A stretch of 37,656 bases of DNA, taken from Planctomycetota bacterium (lineage in GTDB: Bacteria; Planctomycetota; UBA1135; UBA2386). Where the stretch lies: contig JADZDL010000097.1 in NCBI GenBank assembly GCA_020851075.1, positions 1 to 37,656 of the forward strand. The letters run 5' to 3'. Below the pieces are notes generated by a model. It did not search any database and was not told the origin of the DNA. It saw only the letters and a list, made by a program, of their open reading frames with translations. Shown here in pieces: positions 8,501 to 16,146 of the stretch. Every line of letters starts with the position of its first letter. The stretch's first letter is position 1. The translations under genes and the position numbers were made by a program.

Positions 8501-9542
8501 GAAGATCGCCGATTCGCCGGTCACGCAGGCGTTCAGCCTGCAGCGCACCGCGGACCTCATCGAGAAGTCCGGCAACCAGGGCATCGCCGACCAGATGCAC
8601 GTGTCGATGTGGATGACGCTGCCGAAGCAGACCAAACCGCAAGTCGTCGACGCGCAGGGCCTCGCCAGCCGCGGCCGCCTGCTCGACGCGTGGTGGATCT
8701 TTGACAAGGTCCGCCCGACGCTCACCGGTGCCAAGCGACGCGACTGCATCGAGCGCATGTTTGCCATCGCGGAGACGCTGGCGGCACAGGACTCCCCACA
8801 GACCGAACTGCTCTGCCAGGCGGCGCTGCGTTTTCTCAGTGAAGAAGGGGCCCAAGGCTGCGTACTGCACTTCCTGCTCAACCGCGGCAGCCGGTTTGCC
8901 GGCTGCCAGTTGGACGAACCGGCCACCCACACCTGGTTGTTGCGCCATCTGGACCTCGCGGCGCGCGGCGAAGATCCGGGCCACTGGCTCGCTCGCACGG
9001 TAACCCGGTTGCAGCGCGATTCCGGCATCGCGGCGACTCGCGCAGCGATCGACGAAGCCCTCGCGGCGCACCCGACCTGCCTCGCTCTCTGGCGTCACCG
9101 CGCGCAACTGCTCGCCGAAGCCCAACGCGGCGCGGAGGGCATTGCCGACCTGCGTCTGGCCCTACGCCACGCGAACGTGCCGGACGAGCAACTCGCGTTC
9201 GTCAAGCTGGCCGCCGCCGAGTTCCTGCTGCAGCCCGAGGATGCGAGCCTGCTCGCGACACTGCCCGCACCCCTGCTGGCTGGGCCCGAAGGCGCCTTCA
9301 CCAGAGGCCTCGTCGCACTGCTGCGCGGCGATGCCCTGGCGGCACTACCCCTGCTCGAGAAAGCCGCCCCACAAGCCGACGGCCTGCACCTCGTCGCCCT
9401 GGCCCTCGCCCAACTGCAGGGTCCGGCAACCAACGCCATCGAGCAGGCCCGCGCCACGCTCAGCAGGCTGGCCGCGGACTATGCGAGCAGTTCGCTGGCG
9501 CGGTATGCCGGCAGCTTCGCCCGCCAGCTCGCGCCACGCTGA
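5505..9542 (+). CDS. Giant TPR-repeat protein with N-terminal membrane anchor (PrsT-like position)
   Basis: This 1345-residue protein has one N-terminal hydrophobic segment (about 8-30) with a basic start, so it is probably anchored with the bulk in the periplasm. The rest is almost entirely alpha-helical repeats rich in Ala, Leu and Arg with TPR-like spacing, for example around residues 34-70, 85-130 and 430-500. No catalytic motif was seen. It follows the response regulator after 59 bases; a TATAAA at 5485-5490 could be a -10 box, but no good -35 pairs with it. The 3' end overlaps the convergent deacetylase gene by 64 bases. In proteobacterial exosortase loci a large TPR protein (PrsT) accompanies EPS export. 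This protein is longer, and the equivalence is inferred from layout. It may act as a scaffold for envelope or EPS assembly. Confidence 0.88.
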   Translation: MFSRSFKVFGVLFLAVLAGVWAFAALGLSGPEEVLRDAQARFERGEYQRTIDLLNGTEHAASMQKDRSKRARLLRLRYAAQSQLGNAVGARDDLESLLLLTGDSDPALRLDQIRLLAMVGEGERALQLARTLLQQLPADGPAPNRERALELAGEACQTAYRDELVSVFGLIERDLGPEKGPMARTALLTFLYRPDGDPEVQQGIENVRLAYNTQSALLATWPSLLRRLQDLRTRVQEALGYFQKSLEAGGAPVAAMRGLALSLDQSQRTFDLLLLCDSYRQRFQHKYVYEAGAAAAWAQVRAGQYEGAIATAQRWLPSKSIPERLKQGQIEADAGLGDLLLARCVAAWRLGDRQALERLATDIRTLSTAEIKFPLVSSLMYGVLAAKRGEWKNADGSLRGTNYFLQRTAVAVEQQDLMPELVALRVKCLRELGNMDNEILAVLADWAKVRPSDPRPLLAHAQFQLDRGQPAAALVALEEAARFAPNDPEVFTMRLRASTLVTSDSSQDGEGLYLQCLRRRALFPEVQNPLGYLLCAEAALRHGAAAIARECATYAIDKFPSAREPRLLKARAEMIGTRPADRNPAEAARILLQLLDEYPHDEAIALLAVEAHRQANLPLGGLLARAMSNCAPSPTLTAELLRSALADGRSDAVSFVPTPLPTGNAELTILAAHALAKAGRGKEAEPLLASLATGAADLPLAQRGELASALVANWLGLASTQDDMALLPIVERNLVQFALGASSSATALLQAAYQLEESHPQTAYTLCTAAFQAADPEHRSGADLVLAGRLASQNGRLQLAVDHFTAALAFADGRAAAEPLARLCFANGHSARALQAYQLTTNPIDGALALRAADTVRAQVLATEALQRDGADLLAHVVMACFGQSPLANDLTVPGLPERQNVLELASMLDLPELGPLALPRAQALAASLPQSPTAQLLLARALRYIDRAPLAATLHTRLMARQATSPIFWREVALAAADPKYPLSEDMKVALAIAAAQQKIADSPVTQAFSLQRTADLIEKSGNQGIADQMHVSMWMTLPKQTKPQVVDAQGLASRGRLLDAWWIFDKVRPTLTGAKRRDCIERMFAIAETLAAQDSPQTELLCQAALRFLSEEGAQGCVLHFLLNRGSRFAGCQLDEPATHTWLLRHLDLAARGEDPGHWLARTVTRLQRDSGIAATRAAIDEALAAHPTCLALWRHRAQLLAEAQRGAEGIADLRLALRHANVPDEQLAFVKLAAAEFLLQPEDASLLATLPAPLLAGPEGAFTRGLVALLRGDALAALPLLEKAAPQADGLHLVALALAQLQGPATNAIEQARATLSRLAADYASSSLARYAGSFARQLAPR

Positions 9543-10366
9543 GCGAGCGCCTCGGAAAGGCCGACGAACCTATAGTCGCGCAGCAGAGCGTCGAGTTTGG
9601 GCAGGGTGCGCTTCAGGTTCACGTAGTGACGGAACCCACGCAGGCCACCGAGCGCCTGCCGCGGCTGGTCGGGGTCGACTTCCCACGGATGCAGGTAGAG
9701 GCAACCAGGCACCCCTAGTCGCTCCTTCTGCCGCAGCCCCGCGCGCAGCATCGCCAGTGGCAACAACCGCAGGTAACCACCACCGCCGACCGGCAGGTGC
9801 CGCCCGAGGATGTCCCAGGTGAGCGGCGGGAACTCGAGCAGTTCGCCGGCCTCACCGCGCACGAGGTAGGGCACCGTCGGCGCGCTCGGCACCCCGTAGT
9901 CCGGGTGCCGCACCGGTTGGATCGAGCTGTCGAGCGTGATGCCCGCGTGCAGCAGTTCGTCGATCGCCCACGGGGTCTTCCGACCGATCGACCACGTGCA
10001 GGCTCGGAACGCGCGCGGCCGGACCCCAGCGAGCGATTCGAGGATGCCGGCGGTGCGTTCGAGGTCGGCGCGGAACCCCTCGCGCCCGAGGTCGGGCAGC
10101 ACCCGATGGTCGTACCCGTGACTGCCGATCTCGTGTCCGGCGGCTTGGACTTCGCGCACGAGCTCCGGCAAACGCTCGGCGATCCAGCCGAGGAAGAAGA
10201 ACGTCGCCTTGCTGTTGCGCTTCGCGAACAGGTCGAGCAACCGCCGCGTCGAGTCCCCGCAGCGCAGTTCGAACCCATCCCACGCGGCGCGGTCGATGTG
10301 GCCGGCCATGTTGAGAACCTGAAACCAGTCCTCGACGTCGACGGAAAGTGCGTGGCTCACGGTCAT
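9479..10366 (-). CDS. Exosortase-locus polysaccharide deacetylase (NodB fold, DUF3473 C-terminus)
   Basis: The 295-residue protein is a carbohydrate esterase family 4-type deacetylase of the exosortase-associated kind. The N-terminal SVDVEDW holds the catalytic Asp region (10-13), and metal-binding His83 and His87 lie in HGYDH. A C-terminal LHPWEVDP motif is characteristic of the DUF3473 extension. The third motif reads RACTWS near 121-126, where family members commonly have RAPSFS. The conserved Arg is kept but Pro is replaced by Cys. It likely removes acetyl groups from the EPS. Lacking a signal peptide, it may act in the cytoplasm or with the export machinery. The ATG at 10366 overlaps the exosortase stop as ATGA; the frame upstream of it is exosortase antisense noise. 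It is the last gene of the EPS operon and overlaps the convergent TPR gene by 64 bases. Confidence 0.93.
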   Translation of the reverse strand: MTVSHALSVDVEDWFQVLNMAGHIDRAAWDGFELRCGDSTRRLLDLFAKRNSKATFFFLGWIAERLPELVREVQAAGHEIGSHGYDHRVLPDLGREGFRADLERTAGILESLAGVRPRAFRACTWSIGRKTPWAIDELLHAGITLDSSIQPVRHPDYGVPSAPTVPYLVRGEAGELLEFPPLTWDILGRHLPVGGGGYLRLLPLAMLRAGLRQKERLGVPGCLYLHPWEVDPDQPRQALGGLRGFRHYVNLKRTLPKLDALLRDYRFVGLSEALAQRGASWRAKLPAYRASELLA

Positions 10367-11898
10367 CGCAGCAACTCCCTGGCCTTCGGCATCAGTGCGC
10401 CGAGGAACACCGCACAGCGCCGCTGGGCGACCTGCAGATCCTCGCCCTTGCGCACCGGCGTCTCGATGCGCAGCAAGAACCCCGATTCGTTGTTGCGCAG
10501 CAACGCGAGCGGCATGTGATGCCACGAGAACTCCGCGTAGCTGCCCGACGCCCAGTTCTGCGTGCCAAACACACTCAGCGTGAGGTAGCGCCAGCCATCC
10601 TCGCGGCTGCGCGCGAGGATGCGACTCACCGTGGCCTCCGGGCCCAGTTCGGGCGCAGCTACGAGGTCATCGAGTTCGATGTCCATGTTGCTGCCTTCGA
10701 TGCAGATGCGCGGCGCGTGTACACTCTTCCAGTTCGTATCGTGGAACAGGGCCACGAGGTGGATGCGGTTGCCATCGGCGTCGCGGTACCGCTGCCACGT
10801 GAAGTCGGCGGTGCCCAGCAGTTCGACCCAGCGCGGCAACGCCTTCTCGAAGTCCGCCTGCTCGCGCGCCGTGCGTTCGATGCGCGACCAACCAGCAAAC
10901 TCGTCGGGCAGGCGTTGCGCACGGTGCCGATCGCCTCCTTGCGGCCGATACAGCGAAAGCGCCAGCAGCGGCACAGCAAGCACCCAGAGCAGGACGCCAT
11001 GGCGGCGCATGGCCCCAGCGGGCAACGGCGCACCCGTCGGCACAACCCTCGGCGCCTCCACCATCGCGTCCGCGGCCTTTGGCTCGCGACCACGCGATAG
11101 GAACGCATCGAGGCCCAGGAGGATCGCGAGATCGGCGATCCACTCGGCGATGTTGGCCAGCGTGTGGCCGGTGCCTTCGGCGAACGGCACGCCAAACCAG
11201 CGCGCCAACAGGCACAACACGGCGATGCGCACTACGTTCGCCGACATCGCGATCGGCACGGTGGCCAGCAACAACACCAGACGTCGCCGCAGGCTCGGCT
11301 CACCGAGCAGGAACGCCAGGCAGTAGCCCAACGTGATCATCGCCAGCAGCGACCGCAGGCCACCACACGCGTCGGCAACAAACAGCGCTTCGTTGGTGCC
11401 CTGCACCTGCAGATGGGACCCCGCGCGAACGACCCCAGCGCCTAGAACATTGGCGAAGAAGGCCCCGCCGTGAACGGCCAGTTCCTTGAGCAGGAACGCG
11501 AGCCGCCCTTCCACGTAGATCGGCGTCGGCACGGCAAACACGACCAACCAGAGCACCGGCCACAAGCCGCGCAGCCGCTCGCGGCCGAGGGCCAGCCAGG
11601 CGGCCCCGGGCACGACGAGGATGAGGCTCGCGGCCGACGCCGAATCGATCATGAGCGCGGCACCGTAGAGGTGCAGCAGCAGGCCCGCGCCGAGCAACCA
11701 CCACGCCCGCGGATCCGGCCGCGCCAGGCGCACCGACCAGGTCCGCCGGCGCGCCCAGATCGCCGCCGCCGCGATGATGGGCACGAGCCAGCAGTGTTCG
11801 AAGTACTGCGTCGGCGCATTCCAGCGATCGACACACCACTGCAGCGCCGTCGTGTACGCGAGCAGCAGCGGCAGGAAGATCCACAGGAACGCCTTCAC
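10363..11898 (-). CDS. Exosortase fused to EpsI domain
   Basis: The 511-residue fusion has two parts. Residues about 1-270 are a polytopic exosortase with the expected catalytic Cys178 (in ACGGLR), Arg224 (in NVVR) and His245 (in GTGH). After a linker, a second membrane segment (about 300-316) leads into an EpsI/DUF3485-type domain with HAPRIC around 394-399. Exosortases are membrane transpeptidases thought to cleave PEP-CTERM-like sorting tails and pass the protein to a glycolipid or the EPS. EpsI is associated with EPS production but its activity is unclear. The start is a GTG at 11898 overlapping the upstream stop as GTGA; the preceding residues in frame are not protein-like. The exosortase subtype cannot be set by eye, and no protein with a sorting tail is visible in the window. 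Confidence 0.93.
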   Translation of the reverse strand: MKAFLWIFLPLLLAYTTALQWCVDRWNAPTQYFEHCWLVPIIAAAAIWARRRTWSVRLARPDPRAWWLLGAGLLLHLYGAALMIDSASAASLILVVPGAAWLALGRERLRGLWPVLWLVVFAVPTPIYVEGRLAFLLKELAVHGGAFFANVLGAGVVRAGSHLQVQGTNEALFVADACGGLRSLLAMITLGYCLAFLLGEPSLRRRLVLLLATVPIAMSANVVRIAVLCLLARWFGVPFAEGTGHTLANIAEWIADLAILLGLDAFLSRGREPKAADAMVEAPRVVPTGAPLPAGAMRRHGVLLWVLAVPLLALSLYRPQGGDRHRAQRLPDEFAGWSRIERTAREQADFEKALPRWVELLGTADFTWQRYRDADGNRIHLVALFHDTNWKSVHAPRICIEGSNMDIELDDLVAAPELGPEATVSRILARSREDGWRYLTLSVFGTQNWASGSYAEFSWHHMPLALLRNNESGFLLRIETPVRKGEDLQVAQRRCAVFLGALMPKARELLR

Positions 11899-13115
11899 CG
11901 CGCGCCTCCCCGCACCGCTTCGAACACCCGCACGACGCGCTCCGCATTGCCCGCCCACGTCCAACGTTCGCCCAGCAGGCTGTCGCGACCGGCGGCGCCG
12001 AGCGCCCGCGCAAACGCCCGATCGTGCACGAGGCGGCCCAACTGCAGCGCGAGTGCATCCGCCGAACCCGGCGCAAACAGCAACCCGTTCTCGCCGTGGC
12101 GCACGTTCTCACGCAGATTGGGCTGATCCGGGGCCAACGTCGGTACCCCGGCCGCCAACGAATCGAAGAGTTTCAGGGGCGAGGCGTATTCATTGATGGC
12201 GGGAATCAGCGCCCCATCACACGCCATCACGTGGCCCGGCAGCAGGCCCCCGGCAATCTCGCCGAGCGGGCGCACACGCTCGAGCAAGCCCCATTCGCGA
12301 GCGCGTTCCAAGAGCGGTGCCAAGGCAGGTCCACGCCCGATCAACACGAGAGCCAACGCTTCGAAGCCGGGGCGGCGCATCACCTCGAGCACGAGATCGA
12401 GCCGGTGCCAGGGCCGCATGTAACCCACGAACCCCAGCGCGAAACTGTCGGCGGGCAACTGCCAACCACGGCGCAATCGCGCAGCCTCGGCCAACTCGGC
12501 CGCGCCATACCGTTCGGGCACGGCTCCGTTGCCGATCACATGCACACGGTCGCGGCGCGCCCCCGCTTCGACCAGCAGATCGGCGAGCACCTGCGTCACC
12601 GCGAGCACCGCATCCGCCTGCCCGAGCACCGAACGTTCGCAAGCCAGGGCCCGGCGCCGGAAGCACAGTTTGCCGAGCTTCTGCATCTCGCTCACCATCG
12701 GCGAGTTGACCTCGAGCAGCAGTGGCACGCCGATCTCGCGCGCGACATCGAGCCCGGCGCGGCAGTGCAGCGCATGCCGTTCGTAGAGGAAATCGGGCCG
12801 GAACTCGCGTGCGGCCGCGCGCAGCATCGTGCGGCCGCGGCGGTTGTAGAGCATCTCCAGCACTTCGACCGCCGTGCGCGGCAACGACAGACGTTGCCAC
12901 GGTGAAGGCCGCGCCGCCGCCGCGGGCGCCATCGCACCGGCGCCGACCAGGGACCCCTGGGGCGCCTTCTCCGCACCGGTCTTTGGCACGAGCGCACACT
13001 CGCGCACCTCGTGCCCCGCCCCGCGCAGAGCCCCGACGAGTTCGCGAACGTGCACCGCTTGCCCATCCTCGGCGCGAATGCGGTGATGGTAGAGAATGCG
13101 ATAGGGCCCGCTCAT
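11895..13115 (-). CDS. GT4-type glycosyltransferase
   Basis: The 406-residue protein has a two-domain GT-B layout. The N-terminal acceptor domain begins RILYHHRIRAEDGQAVH, a start seen in GT4 enzymes. The C-terminal nucleotide-sugar domain shows GNGAVP (linker Asn), then FVGYMRPWH, LIGRGP and EYASPLKLFD, the last in the place of the usual E-x7-E motif. It should add one sugar to a lipid-linked EPS repeat unit on the inner face of the membrane. Donor and acceptor cannot be read from the sequence. The ATG at 13115 overlaps the stop of the next glycosyltransferase as ATGA. Upstream residues in the same frame are Arg/Pro/Ala-rich antisense noise. Confidence 0.92.
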   Translation of the reverse strand: MSGPYRILYHHRIRAEDGQAVHVRELVGALRGAGHEVRECALVPKTGAEKAPQGSLVGAGAMAPAAAARPSPWQRLSLPRTAVEVLEMLYNRRGRTMLRAAAREFRPDFLYERHALHCRAGLDVAREIGVPLLLEVNSPMVSEMQKLGKLCFRRRALACERSVLGQADAVLAVTQVLADLLVEAGARRDRVHVIGNGAVPERYGAAELAEAARLRRGWQLPADSFALGFVGYMRPWHRLDLVLEVMRRPGFEALALVLIGRGPALAPLLERAREWGLLERVRPLGEIAGGLLPGHVMACDGALIPAINEYASPLKLFDSLAAGVPTLAPDQPNLRENVRHGENGLLFAPGSADALALQLGRLVHDRAFARALGAAGRDSLLGERWTWAGNAERVVRVFEAVRGGAR

Positions 13116-14296
13116 GCCTTGCTCCCCGCGAGCGCGCGTTCGAACACACGAACGAGCTGCGCGATCGGCTCGGTCCACCCGTAACGCTCGGCAAAACGCC
13201 GTACGTGCTGGCGATCGCCGGGGACCGCCAGGACCTCGCGCAACGTGCGCGTGAGCGCCTCCTGGTCCCCGGACGGCACCAGGGCACCGATCGACGGGTC
13301 CTCGGTCTGTCGATCGCCGAGAATCTGCGGAATGCCACCGACTCGCGTGGCGACCACGCGCAGGCCCGACGCGAGCGCCTCGGTCACGACGTTGGGCCAA
13401 CCTTCCCGTTCGCTCGGCAGCACAAACAGGTCGGCGGCCCGGTAGGCGACGGCGACTTCCGCCGGCGGACGCGCCCCGAGCAAGATCACGCGCGCCCCAC
13501 CCGCCTCGGCAATGGCCGCGCGTTCGGGCCCATCACCAACCAGCACGAGCCGCACATCCTCGGGCAACCCTGGTAGGGCCTTCGCCGCGAGTTCAAAACC
13601 CTTGCCGGGCACCAGACGCCCGACGCCGAGCAACAACCGGCCCTCGGCGGGCAGCCCCAACTGCGCGCGCGCGGCCCGCGAATCGCCAGGTGCAAAGCGT
13701 TCGAGGTCGACCCCGTTGCGCACCTCGAGAATGCGTTCGCGCGGCAACTTCGCGACCGCGGCAAACCGTTCCCCGAGCGCGCGACTCACGGCGCAACACT
13801 GGAACGCGCCCGCCGCCGCCTCGGCGATGCGGGCCGCCACCACCCGATCCTGGGCGACCACATTGAGGTCCGAACCGCGCGCCGTCAGCGTATAGGGCAC
13901 GCCAACCTCCCGCGCGAGTTGTGCGGCGGCAACGCCATCGGGCCAAAGATAGTGCGCATCGAGCACGATCGGCCCCATCGCGGCGAGCCGATGCACGACG
14001 TCGCGCGCGCCCGCCGCCATCGCATCGGCCTGACGCCGCTGCGAGAACCCCGGCCAATGGCGGTACCGCGGATGTTCGATCTCGACGCCGTTCCAGGTCT
14101 CCTGCCGCGGCACCGCGGCCCACTGGCGGTAGGCCCCGTTGCGGAAGAACCAGGCCACCTGCGGCACCGGCGCCACCACGCTCCACGGCAGCTTTGTCGC
14201 CTGCGCGACGCGGCGCATACGTTCGTAGACGAACAGCCCGTGCCCCGGCAGCATCGCCGACGGGAACAGGTTGGTGAAGGTCACGATGCGGCTCAT
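13112..14296 (-). CDS. GT4-type glycosyltransferase (TuaC-like)
   Basis: The 394-residue GT-B enzyme starts SRIVTFTNLFPS, followed by PGHGLFVYERM, an N-terminus resembling TuaC-type glycosyltransferases. The donor domain shows VRNGVDLERF, LGVGRLVPGKGF, LVGDGPER and a clear E-x7-E-like segment, SEREGWPNVVTEALASG. It is probably membrane-associated and adds a sugar during assembly of the EPS repeat unit; specificity is unknown. The ATG at 14296 overlaps the amidotransferase stop as ATGA. The open frame runs further upstream, but that part is opposite amidotransferase coding sequence and lacks any fold signature. With the preceding gene it forms the only pair of glycosyltransferases in the window, so a full repeat unit would need others elsewhere. 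Confidence 0.93.
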   Translation of the reverse strand: MSRIVTFTNLFPSAMLPGHGLFVYERMRRVAQATKLPWSVVAPVPQVAWFFRNGAYRQWAAVPRQETWNGVEIEHPRYRHWPGFSQRRQADAMAAGARDVVHRLAAMGPIVLDAHYLWPDGVAAAQLAREVGVPYTLTARGSDLNVVAQDRVVAARIAEAAAGAFQCCAVSRALGERFAAVAKLPRERILEVRNGVDLERFAPGDSRAARAQLGLPAEGRLLLGVGRLVPGKGFELAAKALPGLPEDVRLVLVGDGPERAAIAEAGGARVILLGARPPAEVAVAYRAADLFVLPSEREGWPNVVTEALASGLRVVATRVGGIPQILGDRQTEDPSIGALVPSGDQEALTRTLREVLAVPGDRQHVRRFAERYGWTEPIAQLVRVFERALAGSKA

Positions 14297-16146
14297 GCGC
14301 ACCACCGGCGCAGGAAGCGCGCCAGCACGAGCACCGCCCACAACATCTCGGCGTGATCGCCAACGCCACTGCGATGGCGCTGCAGCAGCTTCTGCACGTG
14401 TTTGGGATCGACCCAATCGCGCAACAGCCGATCGTCGAGCACACCTTGCACCGCGTCGCCGATCGGCCCGCGACACCAGCTGCGCAACGGCACCGAAAAA
14501 CCCTGCTTCTTGCGCGAGAGCGCCGCCGGCAGCAGCCGTTGGCGCAGCGTGTCGCGCAGGAACGCCTTCGTCTGCCCACCCGCAAAGTGCCACGCCGACG
14601 GAATGCGCGCCGCGGCCTCGAGCAGTTTGTGGTCGAGGAACGGCGCGCGCACTTCCAGCGACACCGCCATCGAAGCGCGATCGGCCTTCACGAGGATGTC
14701 GCCCGGCAACCACGTCGCCAGATCGGTCGCCACGGCGCGATGCAGCGGCGAGCGCGCGTTGGCGCCTTCATACGCGCGCAACAACGGCGCGTGCGGATCC
14801 CCAGCCGCCGCGTGATGGTCGCGGCGCAGCACCGCGAACACTTCTTCGGGCAGATGCGCACTCACCGAACGCGCATAGGCCACCGCTGCCGGCGAACCCA
14901 GATTCTGCAGCGTACGTTTGCCGCGCAACCACCGCGGCAACCAATCCGCCTTGGGGTAGACCGCACCGAGTGCCCCCCACACCGGCCGCGGCAACCACCG
15001 CCGCAGTGCGTTCTCCTTCGTGTCGAAGAGGTAGCGGCGATAACCACCAAACCCCTCGTCGCCGCCGTCGCCCGACAACGCCACCGTGACGTGGCGCCGC
15101 GCCAGGCGACTCACGTGGTAGGTGGGCACCGCGCTGCTGTCGCTGAACGGTTCATCGAAGGTGTCGGCAAACCAGTCGAGTTCGAGCAGTTCTTCGGGCC
15201 CGAGCACTTCTTCGTGCAACCGCGCCCCACATGCCGCCGCCGACTCGCGCGCCGCCGCCCGCTCGTCAAACTGCGGATCCGTAAAGCCGATGGTGCAGGC
15301 GCTGACCGGCCGACCCAGCGTGCGCGTCATCGAATCGACGACCGCGTAACTGTCGACCCCACCACTCAAGAACGGGGCCAGCGGCACTTCGCCCATGAGC
15401 CGGATGCGCACGGACTCGTCGAGCAGTTCGAGCACGCGCTGCTGCCAGACCTCGCGCGACTCGTGTTCTTCACCAAACTCGAGTTGCCAGTAGCGCCGCG
15501 GTTCGACGCGACCGTTCTTCACGAGACACCAATGCGCCGGCGGCAACATGTGCACACCGGCAAACACGGTGGCCGGATCCGGCACATAGCGCAGCGCCAA
15601 GAACTGCGCGATGGCCTCGGGCCGCAGCGTGCGGTCGATGCCGAGCGCGTGCAGCGCCTTCAGTTCGCTCGCAAACGCAAACGTGCCGTCGTGCAGTGTC
15701 CAGTGCAGCGGCTTCTTGCCGAGGCGATCGCGCGCCACGTACATCTCGTGCGCAACCTCGTCGACCACCGCAAACGCAAACATGCCCCGCAGGTGCGACG
15801 CGAGGTCGGTGCCCCACGCGCGATACCCATGCAACAGCACTTCGGTGTCGCTGTTGGTGCGGAACACGCATCCCTTCGCTTCCAGCTCGGCACGCAGGTC
15901 GAGGTAGTTGTAGATCTCCCCGTTGAAGGTGACCCACAACCGCTCGTCGGCGAGCGCCATCGGCTGCGCACCACCAGCGAGGTCGACGATGGCAAGACGC
16001 CGCTGGCCGATCGCGTAACCTGGCCCGCTGCGCACGCCTTCACCATCGGGGCCGCGGTGCGCAATACGATCCGCCATCTCGCGCACGAGCGCTGGGTCGA
16101 CGGGGCGCTCCCGTTCGAGCGCAAAGATGCCAACGATGCCGCACAT
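14293..16146 (-). CDS. Asparagine synthase (glutamine-hydrolysing)-type amidotransferase of EPS locus
   Basis: The 617-residue protein has a class II glutamine amidotransferase domain starting directly with MCGIVGIF, so Cys2 becomes the N-terminal nucleophile. RGPDG (31-35) and FNGEIYNY (74-81) are present. The synthetase domain has the ATP pyrophosphatase loop SGGVDS at 261-266 and SGDGGDEGFGGYRR further on. Length and motifs match AsnB and the XrtA-type amidotransferases found in exosortase EPS loci, which are thought to amidate an EPS sugar or peptide group rather than supply asparagine. That role is inferred from context. The ATG at 16146 shares one base with the TGA of the ligase gene (TGATG). 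The residues encoded upstream in this frame are antisense to the ligase. Confidence 0.94.
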   Translation of the reverse strand: MCGIVGIFALERERPVDPALVREMADRIAHRGPDGEGVRSGPGYAIGQRRLAIVDLAGGAQPMALADERLWVTFNGEIYNYLDLRAELEAKGCVFRTNSDTEVLLHGYRAWGTDLASHLRGMFAFAVVDEVAHEMYVARDRLGKKPLHWTLHDGTFAFASELKALHALGIDRTLRPEAIAQFLALRYVPDPATVFAGVHMLPPAHWCLVKNGRVEPRRYWQLEFGEEHESREVWQQRVLELLDESVRIRLMGEVPLAPFLSGGVDSYAVVDSMTRTLGRPVSACTIGFTDPQFDERAAARESAAACGARLHEEVLGPEELLELDWFADTFDEPFSDSSAVPTYHVSRLARRHVTVALSGDGGDEGFGGYRRYLFDTKENALRRWLPRPVWGALGAVYPKADWLPRWLRGKRTLQNLGSPAAVAYARSVSAHLPEEVFAVLRRDHHAAAGDPHAPLLRAYEGANARSPLHRAVATDLATWLPGDILVKADRASMAVSLEVRAPFLDHKLLEAAARIPSAWHFAGGQTKAFLRDTLRQRLLPAALSRKKQGFSVPLRSWCRGPIGDAVQGVLDDRLLRDWVDPKHVQKLLQRHRSGVGDHAEMLWAVLVLARFLRRWCA

